This document shows positions 16,163 through 24,594 of a stretch of DNA of 45,951 nucleotides, piece by piece. The stretch is from Candidatus Bathyarchaeota archaeon (lineage in GTDB: Archaea > Thermoproteota > Bathyarchaeia > 40CM-2-53-6). Positions within the stretch are counted from its first letter, which is position 1. Each line of letters starts with the position of its first letter. The notes beneath the pieces were generated by a model that was not told the origin of the DNA, did not search any database, and saw only the letters and a list, made by a program, of their open reading frames with translations. The translations under genes and the position numbers were made by a program. Where the stretch lies: contig VBBN01000020.1 of NCBI GenBank assembly GCA_005888735.1, forward strand, positions 1-45,951, given 5' to 3'.

Positions 16163-16783
16163 GTGTTGAGGTCTCTCGAGGAGCTCTCGAAAAAAGCGCT
16201 TGAACTGAAGGACAAGGGTATGTCCACGTATGAGATTGCTGACGAATTGAAGGTTCAGGCGGACACGGTTGTATGGCTATTGCTACACAAGAAGGATGCT
16301 GGACAGAAGCCCAAGGATGCGTACGATGTATATGTAAACTGGAATCCAATCGGCTCCAGTGTCCGGCGTCTAACATTGGTCGGTAGGGCGATGGCTGACA
16401 CCGTCCGAGAAGCTGTCGAGTCAGGTTCAATGGAAGAGCCTGAGGTTGTCGCCGGTATTGAGGGAGGAGCAATGGCCTTGGGGCTAATCGTGGCCAGGTC
16501 GCTAGGGAAGCCTATGGCATCTGTTCGCCCGCAACGACTGGGAGAGAAGAAAGTCGCTGGTGCTATTAACCCAAGCTTTTCCCATGTGGAGGGGAAGAAA
16601 GTTCTGATCGTCGATACAATCCTCCGTATGGGCGAAACCATTCGTGCGGCAATAGAGACCCTCGAGGCTGTGAAGGCGAAACCCGTCGGCGTTACGGTCC
16701 TGGCCAACAAAAGTGGAAAGGAGTCTATCGAGGGCATACCGTTGAGGTCGCTTGTGGAGTTGCTCCCCGTGGCGACGCAGTAG
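16163..16783 (+). CDS. GfcR-like regulator: HTH fused to a phosphoribosyltransferase-like domain
   Basis: A 206-residue protein. Residues 1-48 form a helix-turn-helix (KGMSTYEIADELKVQADTVVWLL); residues from 55 form an orotate-phosphoribosyltransferase-like fold with the PRPP motif VLIVDTILRMGETI (147-160) and GIEGGAMALGLIVAR (98-112). This order matches the PyrE-like regulator GfcR, known in haloarchaea as an activator of sugar catabolism, and its many archaeal relatives often annotated as orotate phosphoribosyltransferase-like. The canonical VDDVxTTG is changed to VDTILRMG, so catalysis is doubtful and ligand sensing is more likely. GTG 16163 or TTG 16166 follow a strong GGAGAGG site. Target genes unknown; the divergent nicotinate phosphoribosyltransferase also uses PRPP. 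Confidence 0.88.
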   Translation: MLRSLEELSKKALELKDKGMSTYEIADELKVQADTVVWLLLHKKDAGQKPKDAYDVYVNWNPIGSSVRRLTLVGRAMADTVREAVESGSMEEPEVVAGIEGGAMALGLIVARSLGKPMASVRPQRLGEKKVAGAINPSFSHVEGKKVLIVDTILRMGETIRAAIETLEAVKAKPVGVTVLANKSGKESIEGIPLRSLVELLPVATQ

Positions 16784-16876
16784 ATCGAACATACGTCCTC
16801 CGTCTCTACAAGTCCCACAAGGACCGAGGGCATGCTTATCTTCCTCCGTTGCTTGCATGCATCTGCCTTGACAGTG

Positions 16877-18460
16877 TTGTCTTCCGACAAAAGGCTCACG
16901 TACGTCACTCTCCTTGCTGACGAGAGCATTCATCCGCGCTTCGAGGAGGCCTTGAAAAAGGTTCAGGGGGAATTTGCGAAGCACCACCCGATGTACGTCG
17001 GCGGGAAAAAAGTTCTCTCGAGCGAAGGCGAGTTCGACGTAAGGAGCCCTATCGACACAAGGATCGAGCTAGGGTCCTTCCAGAAAGGGACTGCCGATCA
17101 CGCGAGGAAGGCGATCTCTGCAGCCAATCAAGGGTTCGAAGATTGGAGCGGCCGGTCTTGGACTGAACGCGTCTCAATCATACGGAGGGCGGCTGACCTC
17201 ATCGAAGGCCGAATGTTCAATCTTGCAGCCCTTGTTACGTACGAGGTGGGAAAAAACCGTTACGAGGCGATTGCCGAGGTAAGCGAAGCTGTGGATATGT
17301 TCCGTTACTACGCTGACTTGATGGACGAAAATGAAGGTTACGTGAAGCCGATGAAACCCGGGGCCCCTGGCGAGCGAACCAAGAGTATTCTCAAACCTTA
17401 CGGTGCCTGGGCCGTAGTATCACCGTTCAATTTTCCATTGGCTCTTGCAGCAGGGATGGTGGCAGGTGCGCTGATAACTGGAAATACTGTCGTGTTCAAG
17501 CCCACTAGTGCCGCCCCGTTCTCAGGCTTGAAACTCTATGAAATTCTCACCGAGGGAGGGGTCCCAACGACGGCAATCAACTACATCACCGGCCCTGGAA
17601 GCTCGGTGGGCGATGAGATAGCGAAGAACCATAATGTATCAGGGATCGCGTTCACCGGTTCAAAAGACGTTGGCATGAAACTCTACAGGGACTTCGTCAA
17701 TGGCCAACCGTATCCGAAACCGTTCATATCTGAAATGGGAAGTAAGAACCCGGCTATCATCACCTCCAAGGCGGACCTCGAAAAGGCCGCCGAGGGCGTT
17801 GTTCGCGGCGCTTTCGGCTATGGGGGCCAAAAATGCAGCGCTACTAGCCGAGTATACGTCGAGAGAGTCGTAAAAAACGACTTCCTGAAAATTCTCAAGA
17901 ACAAAGTTGAGCAAATAAAAGTCGGTGACCCGAGAGAAAAAGCCGTCTTCGTCGGACCTGTGATAAACGAACAATCGACAAAGAAGTATGAACGTAGCCT
18001 TCAAACTGCGCTCAAAGAGGGGGCAATAATTGTCGCAAGCAGCACGTCGGAACCGAAAGGGTCCACCCCGAAGGGGTACTACGTCAAACCAGTTGTTCTA
18101 ATCGGCCTTCCCTCAACCCACCGGCTAGCCAAGGAGGAGCTATTCGTCCCATTCGTCATAGTAGACGAGTTCAAAACCCTCAAAGAGGCGATGCAAAAGG
18201 CAAACGACACGGAATTCGGCCTCACCGCGGGCATATTCACCCAGGACCCCAAAGAACAAGAATACTTCTTCGACCACATCGGCTTTGGGGTCACGTACGC
18301 AAACAGAAAAGGCGGAGCCACGACGGGTGCCTGGCCAGGATCCCAGTCTTTCGGAGGATGGAAAGGCAGCGGCGCAACAGGAAAAGGCGTAGGAGGACCA
18401 TACTATCTTCTAGAGTTCATGCATGAGCAAGCCCAAACGGTCGTTGAAGAAAGGCCCTAG
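16877..18460 (+). CDS. rocA: 1-pyrroline-5-carboxylate dehydrogenase (aldehyde dehydrogenase family)
   Basis: Oxidises glutamate semialdehyde/P5C to glutamate in proline and arginine breakdown. Numbered from TTG 16877, SPFNFPLALAAG is at 182-193, NTVVFKPTSAAP at 203-214, FTGSKDVG at 259-266, the general base Glu in SEMGSKNPAI near 286, and the nucleophile in GGQKCSATSR at Cys320. The C-terminal TGAWPGSQSFGGWKGSGATGKG-type ending, split by a short loop, is characteristic of P5C dehydrogenases. The frame opens at ATG 16832, but the first 15 residues (MLIFLRCLHASALTV) look non-native, and homologues begin near YVTLLADESIHP, so TTG 16868, GTG 16874 or TTG 16877 is preferred. About 527 residues, normal for the family. 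Ornithine carbamoyltransferase elsewhere in the window belongs to the same amino-acid area. Confidence 0.92.
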   Translation: MSSDKRLTYVTLLADESIHPRFEEALKKVQGEFAKHHPMYVGGKKVLSSEGEFDVRSPIDTRIELGSFQKGTADHARKAISAANQGFEDWSGRSWTERVSIIRRAADLIEGRMFNLAALVTYEVGKNRYEAIAEVSEAVDMFRYYADLMDENEGYVKPMKPGAPGERTKSILKPYGAWAVVSPFNFPLALAAGMVAGALITGNTVVFKPTSAAPFSGLKLYEILTEGGVPTTAINYITGPGSSVGDEIAKNHNVSGIAFTGSKDVGMKLYRDFVNGQPYPKPFISEMGSKNPAIITSKADLEKAAEGVVRGAFGYGGQKCSATSRVYVERVVKNDFLKILKNKVEQIKVGDPREKAVFVGPVINEQSTKKYERSLQTALKEGAIIVASSTSEPKGSTPKGYYVKPVVLIGLPSTHRLAKEELFVPFVIVDEFKTLKEAMQKANDTEFGLTAGIFTQDPKEQEYFFDHIGFGVTYANRKGGATTGAWPGSQSFGGWKGSGATGKGVGGPYYLLEFMHEQAQTVVEERP

Positions 18461-18495
18461 TCAGGGCCCGTCCGTAACAAGTGTTCTCTAAGTAA

Positions 18496-19683
18496 CTATG
18501 AGTTCGCCATCCGATCCAGGTGCTGAAGAAAGTGGTTTTCGCCGCCGATTGGGAAAACTCCCGATGCGGCTACCGAATGCCCGTCTCCAAAACCTCCCGC
18601 TAATGAACACGCCTCCGGGAGTATTTTGGACAACGATGGCCGAGTTCCCTTTTCGATCAACGTTATCAGTGGTTGGGGAGCGCGACCTGAAACCTTCACA
18701 AGGGGAGCTGGCAGCCTTCCCCATCCGGGAATGTCGGGCGGGACATTCATCATTCCAATGAGATATTTGACCGGATTGACCCCCCGCTGGAAGCGAAGGT
18801 AGGAGCAGAAGCTTCCTACGACCTTTCCGCTCATCCCCTGATAGTTGTCTCTTGCATTAAACCACTGGATCATCTTCAATTGAGACAGGCCTCCGCTGCG
18901 AATCGCTTCGAGCATTCGTTTATTCACTTCTTTCCGTTTGCCTTCTAGCCCGTTAGCCGTCTTGAGAGTTCTTACGTCAAAGCCATTGATGCAAGCATGG
19001 ACGCCTGTTCTAGGGCCGTCATTATAGTAGCCAACTGAGCCAAGTACGTTGAGGACAGTCGCCGCCTTTGCTCTAGAAATACTGGTGTTTTCAGTCCTGA
19101 TTCGATAGTCGTCCCTGCCTTCTTTTTGGGTGACACTGATTCGTTCAGCATCCTCTTCCACCAGCGAGTTCAGACCTTGGGTTTCGCCTGGAATCTCCAT
19201 TGACCCGATTAGGGCTAGGTGGGCGTATCTTTGGAGTTCTGGGTCCACGCTCTTGGCGAACAGGTATGCAACTGTGGCCGACGATGCCTCCTTTTCTCCA
19301 GAAAAACCGTCCAGTTCTGGGTTCAGGTTGAGGACCAGAGGGTCCGACGAGGGCTTGGTGTCGTGGTGGTCCAGAACGAGTATAGTGTTCTTTGCTTGGT
19401 TGCTTTCTTTCAGGAGGTCGACATGGCCTGAACCTAGGTCCACATAGGCGATGATTCGTCCCGGGATTCCCTCGATGCTTGCAACCACTTCTGGGTATAG
19501 CTTGTCGAGGCAGATTAGCTCGGTTTCGAGGCCTAGTTTCTCGAAAGCGAGTTTGGTCAAAGCCGCTGAGGCGAGCCCATCGGCTTCGTCGTGGTGGAGA
19601 ACAATGGCATTCCCGTAGCCCGACCTCCTCACCGTGCGTAAGGCTAACTCCAAACGAGATCGAAACTGGAGCATATCCCCCAT
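18496..19683 (-). CDS. DHH-DHHA1 family phosphoesterase (RecJ-like)
   Basis: A 395-residue RecJ-like phosphoesterase. Motif I HHDEADGLASAAL (30-42), motif II AYVDLGSGH (79-87), motif III LDHHDTK (104-110) and the DHHA1 signature GGFGDGHSVAASG near the C-terminus (about 364-376) are all present, so metal binding should be intact. Archaeal homologues include single-strand exonucleases and nanoRNases; this one lacks OB or other added domains, so its exact substrate (short RNA, ssDNA, or dinucleotides) cannot be set. ATG start. It is the last gene of a leftward operon, 10 bp after the NSUN methyltransferase, and it is convergent with P5C dehydrogenase. Confidence 0.9.
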   Translation of the reverse strand: MGDMLQFRSRLELALRTVRRSGYGNAIVLHHDEADGLASAALTKLAFEKLGLETELICLDKLYPEVVASIEGIPGRIIAYVDLGSGHVDLLKESNQAKNTILVLDHHDTKPSSDPLVLNLNPELDGFSGEKEASSATVAYLFAKSVDPELQRYAHLALIGSMEIPGETQGLNSLVEEDAERISVTQKEGRDDYRIRTENTSISRAKAATVLNVLGSVGYYNDGPRTGVHACINGFDVRTLKTANGLEGKRKEVNKRMLEAIRSGGLSQLKMIQWFNARDNYQGMSGKVVGSFCSYLRFQRGVNPVKYLIGMMNVPPDIPGWGRLPAPLVKVSGRAPQPLITLIEKGTRPSLSKILPEACSLAGGFGDGHSVAASGVFPIGGENHFLQHLDRMANS

Positions 19684-19693
19684 TAGTGTTCAC

Positions 19694-20836
19694 TCAGGTT
19701 TTGGTGAACTTAGCTATGAAATAGCCAAGCCAGTCAAGTTCGGGGTCGAACCGCTGGGTCAACCCTTGGGGATCATGGCCGGGTCTCCCGATAATTGGCG
19801 AGGCCTCTTCAAGCTTGAGACCGCAGTGTTCGACGGCGAACCTGGCAACATCTTCGCACTCTTCGCCGGTTATTGTGCAGACACTGTAAACGACTGTCCC
19901 TCCAGGTTTCACTATCCTCTTGGCGGCTGAGAGGAATTGCTTCTGGTAGGATGCAAGGTTCTCGACGTCTCTTTCTGTCGTCGTGACTGAAAGTTTGGGA
20001 GTCACCCCGAGGCCAGTGCAAGGCGGGTCGACGAGGACGCGGTCCGCCTTCAAGGAGAAGTCAGTGTGGGCGTATCTTGAGTCGTGGTTTACGAGACGAT
20101 AGTTTTGACAGCCGAGTCTTTCTAGCTGTTTTCTTGCCTTCTCTACTTTCCTCGCGTTCCTGTCGAACCCTATAATCTTGGCCTGGTTGTCCGTGGACTG
20201 ACAAATGTGAGCTAATTTCCCACCTGGGGCACAGTTCATGTCGACAATGGTCTCCCCTGGCTTCGGGTCCAAAACTAGGCAAGTCACCATCGCCGGTAAA
20301 GATTGGAGGTGAATTTCCCCCTTCTCGTACCAGACCTTGTCCATCAGGCTTGGGAGGTGGAACCGGTTTTCCTTGACCTCTACAGCGATACCTTGACGGT
20401 AGGTCAGGATACTGGTCTCACTTTGCCGGGCAACTCCTACCCCCACTACAACACCAAACTGGTCAGTAACGGTCGCACTCGACCCCGCTCTAAGTCCATG
20501 GCACCGCCTTACTCCCCGGGCATAGAGATGAGCACCTTGGAGCACAGATTCTGCAGCGAACCGGTCTGCTTGGACACTGACTCCTCGTGGGAAAAGCGAG
20601 TGCTCGCTTGCCGGGATGAAGGCGGCCTCTTGAACCGTCTCGTCGAGCCTTGCATCAATCCCTTGGCCTCGCATCTCACTCTGGATTCGAGACCGGCTGG
20701 ACCTCAAGGTGTTGATTCGAAAATAATACCGAGGTCCCATCGAGTGGAGCGATTTGATTACTCTGTCCAGCCGATCATGGTAGACTCTACCAAGTACTAT
20801 GGTAAGGCTGTTGTAGTCTGTAGAGGGTCGATTCAT
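19694..20836 (-). CDS. NOL1/NOP2/sun family RNA cytosine-C5 methyltransferase with PUA domain
   Basis: A 380-residue RNA m5C methyltransferase. An N-terminal region and a PUA-like RNA-binding domain (about 85-160) precede the Rossmann domain: SAM motif VDMNCAPGGKLAH (198-210), FDRN (224-227), motif IV DPPCTG (270-275, Cys273) and motif VI YSVCTIT (317-323, Cys320). The two cysteines are the catalytic pair of this family. The internal PUA arrangement is that of NSUN6-type enzymes, which in eukaryotes methylate the tRNA acceptor end; archaeal relatives may modify tRNA or rRNA. ATG start. Middle gene of the operon zinc-ribbon protein / NSUN / DHH phosphoesterase, with spacers of 32 and 10 bp. 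Confidence 0.92.
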   Translation of the reverse strand: MNRPSTDYNSLTIVLGRVYHDRLDRVIKSLHSMGPRYYFRINTLRSSRSRIQSEMRGQGIDARLDETVQEAAFIPASEHSLFPRGVSVQADRFAAESVLQGAHLYARGVRRCHGLRAGSSATVTDQFGVVVGVGVARQSETSILTYRQGIAVEVKENRFHLPSLMDKVWYEKGEIHLQSLPAMVTCLVLDPKPGETIVDMNCAPGGKLAHICQSTDNQAKIIGFDRNARKVEKARKQLERLGCQNYRLVNHDSRYAHTDFSLKADRVLVDPPCTGLGVTPKLSVTTTERDVENLASYQKQFLSAAKRIVKPGGTVVYSVCTITGEECEDVARFAVEHCGLKLEEASPIIGRPGHDPQGLTQRFDPELDWLGYFIAKFTKT

Positions 20837-20868
20837 CAGAAATCCACAGTAGCTCGGGCCGCTCGGAC

Positions 20869-21060
20869 CTAGTCACGCTTCTTGAACTTGCGGATAGGGT
20901 GGAGCTTCTCAACCGTGAACCATTCTCCTCCGCACTTGTTAGGACACTCGTTCGAGTACCGCACCATCTCTCCCTCGTTGTAGTTTGAGGTCTTTCGTCT
21001 TCCCTCAATCGTCCTCTTGAAACCCACGTTGCACTTGATGCATCTGAGTTCCAACACCAC
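20869..21060 (-). CDS. small zinc-ribbon protein
   Basis: A 63-residue basic protein with two cysteine pairs: CIKC at 7-10 and CPNKC at 39-43, the layout of a small zinc ribbon with a long hairpin between. The C-terminus HPIRKFKKRD is strongly basic, which would suit nucleic acid or ribosome binding. GTG 21060 gives the N-terminus MVLELRCIKC. It precedes the NSUN methyltransferase by 32 bp on the same strand and is probably co-transcribed. No named family is recognised; an RNA-related role is suggested only by context and charge. Confidence 0.7.
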   Translation of the reverse strand: MVLELRCIKCNVGFKRTIEGRRKTSNYNEGEMVRYSNECPNKCGGEWFTVEKLHPIRKFKKRD

Positions 21061-21366
21061 CCTAGGCAGTTCCCTCAGCCCTCAAACGTTTTTTTGCTCA
21101 CGCAAAGACTCGTAATTAAGCGGGACACTGGGCTGATTCTAATCAACAAAGACTCTCCTCGGGACACGAGGCGCACCTGTCGCACAGAATCACCCGGAAA
21201 TGAGCACTTTTCCACGGGAAAAGCCTAAACTGGGGGAGTTTGCGAGCAGCCTCATTGTTTTTCAAAGTTAAGCCTCGCCACACCAGATTGCTCTCCTTCA
21301 AGTTACTGCACGCTTAAACGCCGAATAGCCCGAACCGACAATCGGAATACCGTAAACATAGACCAC
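21061..21366. other. 306-bp intergenic space
   Basis: Divergent region between the zinc-ribbon gene (leftward) and a small hypothetical gene (rightward). CTTAATTAC on the minus strand (21112-21120) and CGCTTAAACG on the plus strand (about 21310-21319) are possible TATA elements. I see no tRNA, no long open frame and no clear copy of the repeat at 5050-5428. Confidence 0.4.
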
Positions 21367-21669
21367 GTGGCTGCTAACTTGAAAGCTTCTCCAAAGTCGA
21401 CTCAGAGTAATTTGAAAGGGGTTTCACATGTTCCATTCGAAGAATTCTCCATGCGAAAAGTGGAGGATTTGGTGGAGCAATTGGAGAAGGCGAGGCCCAA
21501 GGATTCGAAAGTCGAAGTGAATCAGATGGAAGAGTCACGCCACTCACCATGTATGCAGGAAATGGTGGCTGTCATGGTCCACAATCTCGAAGATGGGCGA
21601 AGTCCTCCGCAAATCTACGCGATTTACCAGTTCTGCGCCTCCTGTAAGGTCGGAGTGAGGGTTCTCTAG
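21367..21669 (+). CDS. hypothetical small protein with C-terminal cysteines
   Basis: A 100-residue soluble protein. Residues 25-50 form a charged helix (MRKVEDLVEQLEKARPKDSK); the C-terminal half holds three cysteines, one in ESRHSPCMQEM and a pair in QFCASCKVG, which with His58 could bind a metal. Start GTG 21367. It ends directly before the convergent LeuRS stop. No family is recognised. The codon pattern and the absence of long opposing frames make a real gene likely, but it is short and isolated. Confidence 0.55.
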   Translation: MAANLKASPKSTQSNLKGVSHVPFEEFSMRKVEDLVEQLEKARPKDSKVEVNQMEESRHSPCMQEMVAVMVHNLEDGRSPPQIYAIYQFCASCKVGVRVL

Positions 21670-24594
21670 TCATTCAACCAGTATTGCCGGACGGTACGGT
21701 TCCGCAAACCTAGCGCGCCCCTTCGGATCATACGCACCAGCTTCCTTCGCTTCCCAAACATCGACCTCCGCCTTCAACTCTTTCGAGAGAAATTCTCGCG
21801 CCTGGCGAAGAATCTCTTTCTCCGAAAGACGACCAGCTTTCAATCTTGACTGTCGGAGGCCTTCCGGTGTTTCCCTTACCTGCTGAACCACTTTGGTCGC
21901 ATAGTCCGCCGCTTCTTTTCCAAGCTTGCGCATCTCTGCATCGTCCATGACTTTGCTGAGGAACACTCCTTGACTTATCTTCGCAGTGCTCGCAGACTCC
22001 AGACTGCTCATGTAGATCCGCCACTTCCAAGAAGGTGCCGCATAATAGACGACTTTGCCCGGTTTCAGGCCGGTGGCTTTTACAATCTCCCCTGTGTCAG
22101 ACAAAAGCTCCTTGATCAGCCATTCGCCCTGCTCGGCGACAGGGTCTTCTAGGCCAGCATCGAAATCCGGCCAATTCACCATTGATGCAAGTCCCTTGTT
22201 CCCCAGAGCGTGCCACATCTGCTCGGCAACATGCGGAGCTACGGGCGCGAGCATCTTGCTTCTAGCTTCAAACACTTTCCGCAAGACAGAGGTTCTATTG
22301 TCAGTCTTCGAACTCTTCACTGCGGACCTGCGTTGGTACCATGACAGTTCATTATCCAGCTGGTAGAGTATTCTGTTGATGACTTCCCTGACCCTTAGTT
22401 TCTCCATTGAGCCCGTAGCCTCTTTCACCGCGTCGTTCAGTCGGCTCAACATCCACTTGTCGAGGCTCGAAGGGGAACTCATGGCGCCTTTTCGCTTATG
22501 GCCCAGCTTCCGAGTCTGATTCATCAGACTAACCAGTTTCTCCTGGATTGAGGTTACTAGAGTCTCGCTGAAGTCAGTGTCCTGCCCCAGCTCGGCCGTC
22601 GCCATCACTCCGATGCGTATGGGGTCAGCACCATACTTCGCGATTCCCTGGCGGAGCGGAATGATATTTTCCAGCGATTTTGACATCTTTGTCCCTTCCA
22701 TCATAACGAATCCGTTGGCGACTATCCCCTTTGGCCAACGTTCGCGCGGGAACAAGACCGAGTGGTGGAAGATGTAGAAGGTGAAGTGGTTGGGAATCAG
22801 GTCCTTTCCCGAGTGCCGCATATCAACGGGGTAGAAGTAGAGAAACTCTCCGCGAATCGCGTCCAGAATTCGTCTTGGAAGGCCGGTGCTCCTGGTAACC
22901 GTATCTGGGTTTCCTTCGCCCAGAAAGATATAGCCGAAGAAACCATCGACGATCTCGGGAGAGAGCTTCTCAAGTTTCTTGAAAGCCATCCATTTCTTCG
23001 AGACGAACTTGGCGAGGACATAGTATGCCATGTAGATGACGGAGTCTGACAGGGACTCGATGATCCATTCCTTGTCCCATGGAAGAGGGGTGCCCAGGCC
23101 GACTTTCCTAGCACACGCCCGTTCTTTCAACCAGTCGATAGTGTAGTTGAACTGTCCGATAGAGTCTTCCGGCAGCAAGGCAATGCTGGCCAGGCAATCG
23201 TGGGCCAGTTTTTTCCATTCATGGTCTCCATAGTTGATGAACCATTGGTTCGATAGGATGTGAACGACGCATTCCCAGCCGCAACGGCAGAACACGGGTC
23301 TGTTCTTGATCTCGTAAAGCTTAGCTATCTTTCCATTCCGAGTGAATTCTTGAACAACCATTTCTCTCGCCTGCCCAACCGAGAGCCCCGAGTACGTCCC
23401 CGTGTTCTCCATCATTATTCCTCGGTGGAATTCTCTTGAGTAGAGTTCCTTAGTTGCATCTTCGAGGTGAGGGTCCTTCTGGTCGGCGACGTGGAACTCT
23501 TTGATGATGTCCTCGGCGGGAAGGTCCGATGATCCTTCGAGCCGGATTATCGGGAAAGGCTTGACGCTATCCACCTGGGCTGCTCGGTCTGAGCCGCTTT
23601 CCTTGCCCTTCAGGTCGTTCAGAGCCTGTAGGTCGTAGGGTGCGTGCGCTGGAACTGACATCACCACTCCTGTTCCATTTGACGGGTCGACGAATTCTCC
23701 CGGGAGAATTGGTACCGGGGACTTTGTTGCAGGGTTCTCCACGGTCTTCCAAAACGAATCCTTCGGATCGACTTCTCTGAGGACTTTGACAGCGCGATTT
23801 TGATGCCGCAGTTTCTCTACAGTATCTTTACTGATGACCCATGTTTCTCCGTCAACTTCTGCTCTGACATAGTTGGCAGTTGGGTTCAACCATAGGTTTG
23901 TCACTCCAAAGACTGTCTCCGGCCTCAAGGTCGCCGTTGGGTAGACTACTCCGTCTCTCTCGAATTTGACCAGAAAGGACTCTCCAATTTCGGGCTCAAC
24001 CTCTCCCTGCGTGTCATGGTATCCTACCGGCCCATTGTCGTTTGGACACCATCCGACAGGATGAGTTCCACGGGTTATAAGCCCCAGTGCCCTTAGCTTA
24101 CGGAAGTGCCATTCGATGAATCTGCTGTAGAGGGTGTCCACGGTGGTGAACTCTCTCCGCCAATCGATCGAGAATCCAATTTCGACCATGCCTTTTCGTA
24201 TTTCATCGCGAAAGTATCGGGCCATGTTCAAGGGTTCTTTGAGATATTCCAGTTTCGACTTGGGAATACCATAGATATGGGTGAAAGTCCGGATTATCTC
24301 AGGGTCGTGGGCCTGGAGTCTTTTGCACATTGCGAATATGGGGGTCCCTGTGAGATGGAAGGCCATCGGAAATAGAGTGTTGTACCCTCGCATCCTATGA
24401 AAACGGGCGTTCACATCGGCTAGAGTATAGGTTCTACCGTGTCCGATGTGCTGGGGGGAGTTAGGATACGGAAAAGCTGCGGTTACAAAGTACTTGGTTT
24501 TGCCCCGAACCGGCTCTGCCTCGTGTATCCTTGACAGCGACCACTTTCTCTGCCACCTGCGCTCCAGGGTCCGCCAGTTGAACTTGCGGGACAT
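21670..24594 (-). CDS. leuS: leucyl-tRNA synthetase (archaeal/eukaryotic type)
   Basis: Charges tRNA-Leu. A class I synthetase of 974 residues: PYPNSPQHIGHGRTYTLAD with the HIGH motif at 49-52, the zinc-free archaeal layout with the editing domain CP1 inserted at about 180-460 (threonine-rich ATLRPETVFGVTNLW near 218-232), KMSKS at about residue 635-640 in MMEGTKMSKSLENI, then the anticodon-binding helical bundle and a C-terminal extension. It follows AlaRS with no spacer (AlaRS stop 24595-24597, LeuRS ATG ending at 24594), so the two are in one operon. All motifs look intact. Confidence 0.97.
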   Translation of the reverse strand: MSRKFNWRTLERRWQRKWSLSRIHEAEPVRGKTKYFVTAAFPYPNSPQHIGHGRTYTLADVNARFHRMRGYNTLFPMAFHLTGTPIFAMCKRLQAHDPEIIRTFTHIYGIPKSKLEYLKEPLNMARYFRDEIRKGMVEIGFSIDWRREFTTVDTLYSRFIEWHFRKLRALGLITRGTHPVGWCPNDNGPVGYHDTQGEVEPEIGESFLVKFERDGVVYPTATLRPETVFGVTNLWLNPTANYVRAEVDGETWVISKDTVEKLRHQNRAVKVLREVDPKDSFWKTVENPATKSPVPILPGEFVDPSNGTGVVMSVPAHAPYDLQALNDLKGKESGSDRAAQVDSVKPFPIIRLEGSSDLPAEDIIKEFHVADQKDPHLEDATKELYSREFHRGIMMENTGTYSGLSVGQAREMVVQEFTRNGKIAKLYEIKNRPVFCRCGWECVVHILSNQWFINYGDHEWKKLAHDCLASIALLPEDSIGQFNYTIDWLKERACARKVGLGTPLPWDKEWIIESLSDSVIYMAYYVLAKFVSKKWMAFKKLEKLSPEIVDGFFGYIFLGEGNPDTVTRSTGLPRRILDAIRGEFLYFYPVDMRHSGKDLIPNHFTFYIFHHSVLFPRERWPKGIVANGFVMMEGTKMSKSLENIIPLRQGIAKYGADPIRIGVMATAELGQDTDFSETLVTSIQEKLVSLMNQTRKLGHKRKGAMSSPSSLDKWMLSRLNDAVKEATGSMEKLRVREVINRILYQLDNELSWYQRRSAVKSSKTDNRTSVLRKVFEARSKMLAPVAPHVAEQMWHALGNKGLASMVNWPDFDAGLEDPVAEQGEWLIKELLSDTGEIVKATGLKPGKVVYYAAPSWKWRIYMSSLESASTAKISQGVFLSKVMDDAEMRKLGKEAADYATKVVQQVRETPEGLRQSRLKAGRLSEKEILRQAREFLSKELKAEVDVWEAKEAGAYDPKGRARFAEPYRPAILVE

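Noticed and set aside
21121-21310. possible third copy of the dispersed repeat
   Set aside because: Only short words such as CAGAATCAC and CCGGAAAT are shared, and they do not line up with the order in copies 1 and 2.
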